A model generated the notes under the pieces. The model was not told the origin of the DNA and did no database searches. It saw only the letters and a program-made list of their open reading frames with translations. A stretch of DNA of 64,000 nucleotides from contig NC_135787.1 of the NCBI RefSeq assembly GCF_051106095.1, forward strand, positions 172,321,001 to 172,385,000, in the 5' to 3' direction. The stretch is from Pogona vitticeps. Taxonomy: Eukaryota > Chordata > Lepidosauria > Squamata > Agamidae. The position numbers and the translations under genes are program-made. This document shows, piece by piece, positions 55,535-64,000 of this stretch (positions are counted from its first letter, which is position 1; each line of letters starts with the position of its first letter).

Positions 55535-56077
55535 TTAATGGTGAATTCTCCCATGCCATTCCCTGTAATCTGACTTCTGGAGAGGAGTGTTTCTCAGGGC
55601 GCAGATAGTCCCACAGCAAGCGTGGTGAATCCAGCCTCTTTCGTACGGATGGTCGTAAAATCTGTTGTGGGCAATCTCAGCTTCTCTTTGGAGTTCAAGC
55701 TCTCGAGGTGCTACTGTCCGTTTGTTTGTCACATACTGAGTCGGTTTCGCTCTCTCATGTTCAGGTTCTGGTAGCAATTCCCCTACCTTTAGATTGGGGA
55801 AATCCCTCAAAAGTCCCTGGGTTCTTATATTCTCAAATGCCTTCTTTCGTGCTTCTATTCTCTTTCTTTCGTACTCCACCACCACTGAGCTAAACCAACG
55901 TACGCCCTCCTCATTTATATCCTCCTCCCATACTGCCAATTCTTTCTCTTCCCCCTTTCCACATTTACCTTCCTCCACCAAGCTAAACTCTATCTTTCCT
56001 GCCTTCTCCCCTGATTCAACGTCTCCCGCCTTCATTGTAACTGTCAGTCCTTCACCCTCTGACTTCTCTTTTCTCAT
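55535..56077 (-). CDS. Unrecognised 180-codon open frame
   Basis: This uninterrupted frame encodes a charged N-terminal half rich in Glu/Lys/Gly, then a basic, probably helical middle (EYERKRIEARKKAFENIRTQ), then HNRFYDHPYERGWIHHACCG and TICALRNTPLQKSDYREWHG near the C-terminus. I do not recognise the family. An AATAAA signal on the same strand lies about 110 bases past the stop (near 55,425), as expected of an mRNA 3' end. There are no visible introns within it. It could be the last exon or a retrocopy of a host gene, or an ORF of a mobile element; the nearby gypsy fossil lies on the same strand. Coding is plausible but unproven. Confidence 0.4.
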   Translation of the reverse strand: MRKEKSEGEGLTVTMKAGDVESGEKAGKIEFSLVEEGKCGKGEEKELAVWEEDINEEGVRWFSSVVVEYERKRIEARKKAFENIRTQGLLRDFPNLKVGELLPEPEHERAKPTQYVTNKRTVAPRELELQREAEIAHNRFYDHPYERGWIHHACCGTICALRNTPLQKSDYREWHGRIHH

Positions 56078-56612
56078 ACTTTCTATCTTCTTCTACAGCC
56101 TCGAACACTATGGATGGCTCACTAATACTCCTCAATCACACCTACACTTGGATTTCACATTTTTCATTTTGGAAAGTTTGTTCACAGACGTATGTCGTGC
56201 CAAAGACTGTCAACATGCCTGCAGGAACTTTCTTTAGGTTGATAAAGATATCAGGTAGACCACAACAGAAACCTAACAGACTATTTTCTTTGAAAATGTC
56301 TCTGAGGTGATCACTGGCTTGCAAATCAATTAGTTCAATCACAAAAAAAGTTACTTGAATCTTCTGGTGTGACTTCAGATGGATTCTGAAACATTCTTAT
56401 TTCCTTTCGATCCCTATGGCAATCAGTGAATCTGTTTTGGAATTCCACCCGCAAGAGGGTCAGTGCTTTGACATGTCTTTCAGCATTGAATTGGAAATTC
56501 CCCATCCTTTTCAAATTTTAGTCTATTGCAGCATAAGGTCTGAAAAGTTACTTTCACAGACTTGCTTCTCAAAAATGTTTAGATTTGCTTCAAAAGCTTT
56601 CAGTTCAAAATA

Positions 56613-57206
56613 CAGTGGCGCCTCGCATAACGAGCGCACCGTATAACGACGAATCCGCATAGTGATCCCTTCTCCCGGATCGCTAATGCAGAGGCATAGC
56701 GTCGGTCCCTATGCAAAAAACTCGCTTACCGAAGACGGGCCGAAGATGGGTGCCAGGAAGGACCCGCCGCCGCCGCCGCGAGAGTGATGCGGGGCCGCAC
56801 TGGCCGGGGAGAGGAAGGCAGGTGGTGAGGCAGGCAGGCAAAGGGAGGGAAGCCGCGCGCTCGCGCGTCCTCCCCCCCCCCACTTTCCCTCTTCTCCTCG
56901 TCTTGCTGCCGCCCCCCCAAGCCTCCCACAGAGTCAGGCGATCAGCTGTTCGGCAGTTCTAAAATGGCCGCCGGATGCCCGAAATGGCCACGCGCAGCAT
57001 TTTCGCGCCCTCCCCTTGCTTACCGAGGGGGCGAAAATGGCTGCCGCTATGGAAGAAACTTCGCAGAACGGTAAGTTTAGGGCCTATTGGAACGCATTAA
57101 ACGATGTTTAATTCGTTCCAATGGGCTTTTACATTCCGTTTAGGGACGATTTCACATAGCGAGGGTTAATCCGGAACAGATTAACCTCGTATGTGGGGCA
57201 CCACTG
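56613..57206. mobile_element. Tigger/pogo-like MITE with GC-rich core
   Basis: Inverted ends CAGTGGCGCCTCGCATAACG and CAGTGGTGCCCCACATACGA, with TA duplications at 56,611 and 57,207. The 594-bp element has a CpG-rich middle (ccgccgccgccgcgag) in an AT-rich region. No transposase frame. Confidence 0.88.
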
Positions 57207-57322
57207 TATATGTCACACACAAGCTTTCCTTTCCCCTACAACCTTAGATTCAATTATGTTCAGATGCTCTGTGGTATCAGTTACAAAAGCCAAATGAAAA
57301 ATCCACCTAGGGTTAGAAAGTA

Positions 57323-57500
57323 CCGTGGTACCTCTACTTAGGAACTTAATCCGTTCCGGAACGGTGGCTGTAAATTGAAACGTTCATAAGTAGAAGCACC
57401 ATTTCCCATAGGAATGCATTGAAAACTGATTAATTTGTTCCGGCTGAAGAAAAAAATACCAAAAAATAAAGATAAAAAATAAAACACTGCAAGTCCATGG
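57323..57500. mobile_element. Tigger/pogo-like element, left end only
   Basis: TA followed by CCGTGGTACCTCTACTTAGG and 'ttaatccgttccggaacgg' is a decayed Tigger-type terminus. It lies 115 bases from the intact MITE at 56,613. Right end not found. Confidence 0.55.
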
Positions 57501-58589
57501 AGCTGCAAAAAAAATCCTCTCCCTTCTACCTAAAGTTTATGGCTTTTAATCTGCATTTCCAATGTTTTTTCCATCCTTTCATACAGCATTCTATATAAAT
57601 ATCATCAGCAGTACTAAGCTAAATATTCGCTCATTCATCCATTCACTAAATGCCTTCAAATTCTCCCAACATATAAGATTCAAAGTGATGAACAATTAAA
57701 TGAATAAAAAAATAAAATTGTACTAGTTGAAAGCATTTTAAATATGAATATTTAAAAGTAGTCAAAAACAAATAAAAAGAATAAAAGACAGCACTTACAG
57801 GGTTAAAAGCTGCTTTTACAACATTTCAGCCTAAATGCTAAAGGCACTAACAGGTTTGTCTGTGGGAACATGGGCCTAGACCCCAGCTGTATAGGGCTCA
57901 AACCAATACTGTTTTTCACTGTGCCCAGAAACAGACCAATACCCAGAGTAAATGTCCAATTCTACTAACTGTAGAAAAGTTATAATGGTTCCGAGCCTTA
58001 TTATCTCCCTCCCTATGACTTATAAACCACTACAGAGTGATTTTCAAGCAAAGATCTGCAGGATACTAGACAGGCCAGCAGAGAAGCTTTAGAATTATCC
58101 ACTCATTGAGCTGGAAGAGATGGGCATAAATCACAGTAAAAAGTTTGACACTGAATTGCTTTTTCAGAACGGATACATCTGTATTCCATGACAAGAGCGT
58201 GAGGCAAAGCTGGATTTATGTCCTAGCTCATTCTTATTTGGCTCTGTTATTTTCTGTACACTGCAGTTGCAAGAGCATTTCTTGAGGATAACATGCAACG
58301 TGTGGGCTTAGTGCATAACTTGTTGCACAGCAGTCTGTCAAGAAACTTGACTCAAGCAAGTAGGTCAACATCCCCACTGAGAAATACTTAGGAAAAATCA
58401 TGGTCCCTGCTTTTAATCATGAACTAAAAAAATCATTCCTGTTATTCATTGTGGTATTTAAAAATTATTTGCTTGTGTAGTAATTGAAACTGTATTATAT
58501 CAAAACTAATTATATTATTTTTGTACTTCTCTTACTTTTTCACTACTTTCCATTACTTTTTATTAAAAAGAAACGCTAGAACTGAAAAT
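57501..58589. other. Gene-free interval upstream of the DRAM1-family gene
   Basis: AT-rich sequence between a Tigger-like end and LINE tails. No gene or clear element seen. Confidence 0.55.
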
Positions 58590-59120
58590 TATTTATTTAT
58601 GTATTTATTTAAACTATTTTTAATCCACGTTTCTCCTTAAAAAGGAATGACTCAAGTTTGGAGTCATTCTCCTATCAGTTCATTTATTTATTTACTTTAT
58701 TAATATCTCACATTTCTTCCAATAAAAGAACATAAACAGCTTAAAACAATTAAAAGACAGTATTTAAGGTAATAACAGTGAGCATACAATACTAAAAGGA
58801 GCAATAAATGAGTACCAGAAAACATAAGTAACATCAAGACACACTTGGTGTAGTAAGGTACAAAAATCTATTTTAAAAGACCCAATCAGTCAGTCACTCA
58901 GGGAAAGCTTGCCTGAAGAGAAAGGTCTTTGCCTGCTTGCAGAGGGACAATAAAGATGGGCCCGTCTAGCCTCCTGTGGGAGCACTTTTTCTCAGCCTTC
59001 TCTTGGCCCCACCACTATTATGGGAACATTTGCTGGGACCTAAAAGGGCATTTTCAGTGGCAGATCCCAATCTGTGGAATTCCCTGCTTCCCAAAGATAG
59101 ATTGGGCCCTTTTAGGGAGG
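58590..59120 (-). mobile_element. LINE 3' region (L2/CR1-type), decayed
   Basis: Two (TTTA)n tracts (58,590-58,612 and 58,680-58,700) precede A-rich sequence, then 'gggaaagcttgcctgaagag' and 'gatcccaatctgtggaattcc', a recurring amniote LINE 3' region, in minus orientation. Its right end abuts the gypsy fossil. Confidence 0.5.
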
Positions 59121-61203
59121 TTTTATGATTCTAAATATTCTATTTTTTCTACTTTATCCGAAGTGGGTTGTATCTTCCCTTTATGAATCTGATATCCTAA
59201 AAAATTCACCTCTTCCCTAGCTATCTTACACTTAGTGGGATTGACTGTCAAACCTGCTTTTCTCAATTCATTCAACACTGCAGCCAAATGTTTAAGATGT
59301 TCTTCCCATGTTGGACTGAAAACCAATATGTCATCAATGTATTCTCCAGCAAAGTCTTTAACTGGTTCTAGGACTTTGTCCATTAATCTCTGGAAGGTTG
59401 CCACTGCACAATGCAACCCAAATGGCATTTTTAAGAAATGGAATAACCCTTTGGGCATCACAAAAGCTGTTTTTTTCTCTATCCGCCTCTCTTAGGGGAA
59501 TTTGCCAATAACTTTTCGTTAAATCTAAGAATGTCAAGAACTATGTGCCCCCTAGCCTTTCTAACAAATCTTCTACTTTAGGCATAGGGTACGCATCAAA
59601 TTTAGAAACATCATTTAATTTTCTAAAATCTATACAGTCTCACTTTTCTGTGAGGTTTGGGCACTACTACTGGATAACTCTTCCAGCAGCTATAGGATGG
59701 TTCTATTATCCCTAAGGCCAACATTTCATCTACTTCTTGGTTTATGACATCCTTCAGATGGTAAGGCCAATTCCTTCCTCCACTCCTCACTACCACATTA
59801 GTTGTTGTATTAATCTGATGTTCCACCCCTTGTGTAGATCCTGGTCTATTAGAGAAAAGATCTTTGAACTCTCTCTTAAGTTTGTGAATCTGTTCTCTCT
59901 GTGTTTTGCTTAAATCTTCCTTTAATAGTACAGTATCTCCTGATTCTCTTGTATGCATAACATGGCTTCTGGCCCTAACTCCTCCTCCTCTATCGTGCCC
60001 CATAGGACTTCTCTCTCTCTCCATTTCTTTAGTAAATTAACATGGTAAATCCCTGTTTTCTTCTTTTTGTCTGGGGTCTTGATCTTATAATCGACTTTCC
60101 CTATCTGTCTAATGACTTCATAAGGTCCCTGCCACTTTGCAAACAACTTCACAATGTCAGTGGGTAATAAAAGCAAATTTTTTTGCCTGGGAGTAAATTG
60201 TCTAGGTGGACGTGGTGGCGCTGCGGGCTAAACCGCAGAAGCCTTTGTGTGCTGCAGGGTCAGAAGACCAGCAGTTGTAAGATCGAATCCACATGACAGA
60301 GTGAGCTCCCGTCGCTTTGTCCCAGGCCCTCACCAACCTAGAAGTTTGAAAGCATGTAAATGCGAGTAGATAAATAGGTATCATCTCGGTGGGAAGGTAA
60401 ACAGTGTTCCAGGTCTAAGTTGCGCTGGCCACGTGACAACAGAAACTGTCTTTGGACAAACGCTGGCTCTACAGCTTGGAAACAGGGATGAGCACCGCCC
60501 CCTAGAGTCGAACATGACTGACTAAAAAAAAATGTCAAGGGGAACCTTTACCTAAACTGTCTAGGCACCACACACGAATCATATCTCCTTTTCTGGCCCT
60601 GCTGCGCTCTGCTCAGGTTTGTTTGTGCCAGCTCAGTCACTTTTTTTCAAATGTTCTCTCATTTCTATCACTTGTTGGATTGTTATCTGTGCTTCATCTT
60701 TTCCACTTTCCCATTTTTCTTTGTTCAAATCTAATATCCCTCAAGAGTTCCATCCATAAATCATTTCAAAGGGGGAAAACCCTGTGGATGCATGTGGTAC
60801 TTCTCCTACTGAACATCAAAGGAGCCACTAGCAAGTGCCATCTCCTGGGTTTGTCCATTACTAATTTCCGGAGCATCCCCTTCAAGGTCTTGTTAAACCT
60901 TTCTCCAAGGCCGTTAGTCTGCGGATGATACACAGTGGTATGGACTGGTCTAACGTCTAATAGTTGCCACATTTCTTTTAATGTTTGACTGATAAAATTA
61001 GTTCCTTGGTCCATTAATATCTCTTTTGGAAAACCTAACCTTGTAAATACTTGCATCAATTCTCTGGCTATGACTTTAGTGGTTCTGAATCTTAATGGAA
61101 TTGCCTCTGGGTATCTAGTTGCGTAATCTATAATCACCAGAATGGGGGTATGTACTCCTGATGATTTGGTCAACGGGCCTACCATATCTATATCTATTCT
61201 TTC
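59110..61203 (-). mobile_element. Ty3/gypsy LTR-retrotransposon fossil, Gmr1-like domain order
   Basis: Internal part of a broken Ty3/gypsy element on the minus strand, with several frame breaks and no LTRs recognised. From 5' to 3' on that strand are an integrase core (about 61,185-60,770), an integrase C-terminal domain (about 60,180-60,000), a linker before the polymerase (about 60,000-59,650), and the reverse transcriptase (about 59,470-59,120), after which it is cut off. Integrase before reverse transcriptase is the reverse of ordinary gypsy elements and matches the Gmr1 lineage. A Sauria SINE (60,207-60,553) has inserted into it, so it is older than that SINE. Confidence 0.85.
60207..60553 (+). 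mobile_element. Sauria SINE inside gypsy fossil
   Basis: A complete Sauria SINE with 'ggacgtggtggcgctgcggg' head and BovB-like tail. It is flanked by 12-bp duplications with one mismatch (AAATTGTCTAGG at 60,195; AAACTGTCTAGG at 60,554). It interrupts the older Ty3/gypsy copy and so is younger than it. Confidence 0.92.
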
Positions 61204-61389
61204 AAATCAACAGGCCAACCTAGTCATGAGTTAAGGCCTATGAAAGCACCATTTGAACCATTTCTTGTTCTAAACTTTCCACACTCTAAATGGTAGGCAT
61301 ATTGAAGAGCAGTCTGAAGCACATTCACCTGAAAGAAAGACCTGCTGAAACCAATGGGACTAACTTGAAAGTAACTGGGCATTTGATTG
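61204..61389 (+). repeat. Unclassified dispersed repeat B, copy 2
   Basis: A close copy of 40,160-40,368, bounded on the left by the gypsy fossil and on the right by the first base of the copia LTR, which interrupts it. Confidence 0.8.
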
Positions 61390-61790
61390 TGTTAAGGTAT
61401 ATAATTTTTATATAGCCTGAACATAATATGTGTGTGTGCAGAACAAGATTGAGATGACGTCATTCCTTCATCCCTGGCTGATGCAATTCAATGCAATATG
61501 AAGATTGCCACACCTGTGTGCATGAAGTCACCTTAGACGGGATTGGACTAGACTGATGCCAGAACTGTATTTAAGAAATGAACTCTGTACAGTCATTCTC
61601 TTCTCCTGTGCACTGATGTCTGCATGTCATGCTGCCGGTTTGAATACTGAATACTGAAGTGCTGTATGTATGTATATCCTGTATATATTTTGTAAATACA
61701 CTGCTGAAAAGAAGAAGCTGTTGTGTGCGTTTATCTGCTCTTTACTCTGCGAGAGACAAGATAAAGTCACAGACGCACACTCCCTTAACA
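61390..61790 (+). repeat. 5' LTR of the Ty1/copia element
   Basis: Bounded by TGTTAAGG and CCTTAACA, an inverted pair with TG...CA ends. A TATA-like 'tgtatttaagaaatg' lies near 61,566 and 'taaatacactgctg' downstream. Confidence 0.85.
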
Positions 61791-61792
61791 GA

Positions 61793-61810
61793 GGTTATGC
61801 GCCCAGCAAC
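61793..61810 (+). other. Primer-binding site of the Ty1/copia element
   Basis: Just after the LTR, 'ggttatgcgcccagca' is a near match to the complement of the anticodon stem-loop of initiator tRNA-Met. Drosophila copia is known to prime from an internal fragment of this tRNA. Confidence 0.65.
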
Positions 61811-64000
61811 GTTCCGCTGCGCTGCAAACGTGAGTAAATGAGTAAATGAAAGAGGAGGAGAGCCTAAGCAGCAGTGATAGTGAAACCAGTTCGTCTGTAA
61901 ACCCGGGGAAGGGAAGGATACAGAGAGCTGCAAGGATGGCATACAGCACGGGAGGAAATATAGGTGGCCTGGCCATAAATAGACTGAATGAAAATAATTA
62001 TAGAACGTGGGCAATTAAAGCGGAGATGTTGTTGAGAAAGGAGGGTTTGTTTCGTTACGTTTCAGCCCCCCCAGTGCAGCCCAGTGAGGAGGAAGAGGCA
62101 GAGCATGAGAGAGCTCTAGCCACGATCATTTTGGCCATTGAAGATTCGCTTCTAACCCACATTCAAGGACTGACAACAGCAAAAGCAGTCTGGGATAAAC
62201 TAAAAGGCATTTATCAGAGGGAGACGACAGGCACAAAGATTTCTCTTACCAGGAGGTTGTTCCAGTGCAGGATGAAACAGGATGAATGCGCTTCGGAACA
62301 CTTAAAAAATATGAAGGACATGTTTAATCAACTGCAATTAATGAATGTTGTCTTCCCTCAGGAACAGCGCGTTTATATTTTGCTAAGTTCTCTGAATGAC
62401 GATTACTCCATGCTAGTAACAAGTTTGGAAAGCATGCCAGAAACTGAGCTTTCAGAAGAATATGTGACAAACAGAATTCTCCAGGAGGAACAGCATTTAA
62501 AACAGAGAATGCTGAACAAAAAGGCAAGCCACGTGCGCGCTGACCATGAGAGACAGAGATACGCTGATGGCAGCGTGCCCAGGAGGCGGGCAGACGGAGA
62601 ACAAAGAGGAAGAGTGATGATGACGAAAGCCTGTTTCCTCTGCGGATCCACCAATCACCTGCAACGGAACTGTGACAAAAGCGGAAGTCCTCCAAGCAAC
62701 AAAGAAGGAAGGAAGAAGGTCTCCAAAAGGTTTCAACAAAGAAACGACATGAGGCCGGTCTCCTTGGTTACCAGAGGAACGAGGGACAAGGTTCCGGGCA
62801 GCCACACAGAGGCGTGGCTCATAGACTCGGGCGCTGTCGTACATTTGACAAATAATAAGGATCTCTTTTGTCTTTTAGATGAAACCAGCCTCAGAAGTGT
62901 GATGATGGCAAATTCACAAGAGACGGCCGTTGAAGGACAAGGAACTGTTTACATTCCTTCGTTGAATACTGAGATAAGTGGGGTATTTTACGCTCCTGAA
63001 TTGTCGTTTAATATAATAAGTGTATCAGCGTTGGCTGAGCAAGGGTTCACTGTCACTTTTGAGAAACAGGAGTGTATAATTAAGAAAAATGGTAAAATAG
63101 TTGCAAAAGTGAAGCAAGAAAACAATCTGTACATGTTAAAGAGCCAGACACATGAAAGTGCACATGTGATACATACAAACAAACCACAACATGATAACTG
63201 TATACATTTATTGCATAGGAGGCTGGGTCATGTAAATTTTAGATCATTACAGAAAATGGAACATTTTGCCAGGGATATAAACATAAAGGAATGCAAAAAT
63301 TACTTGGACTGTAATGTCTGTAAAAGTAGCAAGACAAATGTGGCCCCAAAAGGGAGGAAAAGTGACAGAGTCACAACCAGGCCATTTGAATTAGTTCATG
63401 CAGATTTAATGGGACCATTTCCTCCATCATTAGGAGGAGCGAAATATGCAATGGTTCTAGTGGATGATTTTACAAGGTTTTCTTTTTGTTATACACTAAG
63501 ATCTAAAACAGAAGTGTTTGATACATTTAGAAAATGGTTATTTTCAGTAGAGAGAAGATTTGACCACAAGGTGGCGCAGTTGCAAACGGATAGAGGTACA
63601 GAGTTTACAAACACAAGGTTTCAAAGATGGTTAGAAAGTCTGGGAATTAGACATAGAAAAACGAGCCCATATAGCCCATTTCAGAATGGTGTTGCTGAGA
63701 GACGCAACAGAGTGTTACAAGAGATGAAAAATGCATTGTTGGCAGACTCTGGGTTGCGTCATGGTCTGTGGAGTGAAGCGATACTAACCTCTAACTTTTT
63801 GGTTAACAGAATTTATTCTTCCTCGATAGATGACACACCATATTTCTTGTTATACGGTAAGAAACCATGTTTAAAATATTTGAGGGTGTTTGGATGCACA
63901 GCTTGGGTGCATATCCCGAAACAACTCAGAAGAAAAGGTAAAAATAAAACAAGAAAAATGACATTTGTAGGGTATGAACCCAATTCAAAGGCATACCGGT

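Larger units (their letters stand above)
61390..64000 (+). mobile_element. Ty1/copia LTR retrotransposon, left part
   Basis: A copia-type element begins with a 401-bp LTR and runs off the right edge. After the LTR come a primer-binding site, then (from about 61,935) gag with a zinc knuckle, an aspartic protease, the integrase zinc-finger region and the integrase core. This order (integrase ahead of any polymerase) is that of Ty1/copia. The polymerase and right LTR are outside the window. The part visible looks largely whole. Age cannot be judged without the second LTR. It interrupts dispersed repeat B. Confidence 0.92.

Noticed and set aside
55794-56237. 147-codon plus-strand frame overlapping the 180-codon ORF
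   Set aside because: Phe/Ser/Pro-rich composition typical of the antisense of a Glu/Lys-rich frame.
60202-60538. Minus-strand frames at 60.2-60.5 kb as part of the gypsy element
   Set aside because: They are translations of the inserted Sauria SINE.

Overview
This is nuclear DNA of a vertebrate, almost certainly a squamate reptile. It has spliced vertebrate genes with GT/AG introns, a complete BovB (RTE) LINE, several Sauria-type SINEs with BovB-like tails, other tRNA-derived SINEs with squamate-like features, many MITEs and microsatellites, and a vertebrate Ty1/copia element. I see nothing bacterial, organellar or CRISPR-like.

Layout: the left half (158-32,848, minus strand) holds 19 exons of ALDH1L2, the mitochondrial 10-formyltetrahydrofolate dehydrogenase. 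Exon 1 encodes a mitochondrial leader and sits in a CpG island at about 32,650-33,190. Exons 2-19 run leftwards, and all splice phases agree. The 749 codons present cover the formyltransferase, the carrier domain and the ALDH domain through the catalytic Cys. The last part of the ALDH domain lies off the left edge. The second host gene (43,329-54,452, minus strand) is a DRAM1-family six-span lysosomal membrane protein. Six exons (227 codons) were found. The short C-terminal exon was not located and should lie between 33.2 and 43.3 kb.

The introns and flanks are dominated by mobile DNA. The 8.5-kb intron 1 of ALDH1L2 contains a full-length BovB with an unbroken 1,009-codon frame and perfect 13-bp target-site duplications. 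Other items include a 5'-truncated BovB, Sauria SINEs (one ending 8 nt from a splice donor), nested retroposons, hAT MITEs with perfect 8-bp duplications, pogo/Tigger-like MITEs with TA duplications, foldback repeats carrying a hammerhead-like core, and a (GGAA)n tract that serves as the polypyrimidine tract of exon 18.

The right end (55-64 kb) has no recognised host exon. It contains an unrecognised 180-codon ORF, a Tigger-like MITE, a broken Ty3/gypsy fossil whose integrase lies upstream of its reverse transcriptase (a Gmr1-like order), a Sauria SINE inside that fossil, and the left part of a Ty1/copia element that runs off the right edge.

The two host genes share no obvious pathway. ALDH1L2 serves mitochondrial folate and NADPH metabolism, and the DRAM1-family protein serves lysosomal autophagy control. 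Family assignments rest on remembered protein sequences; no database was searched.
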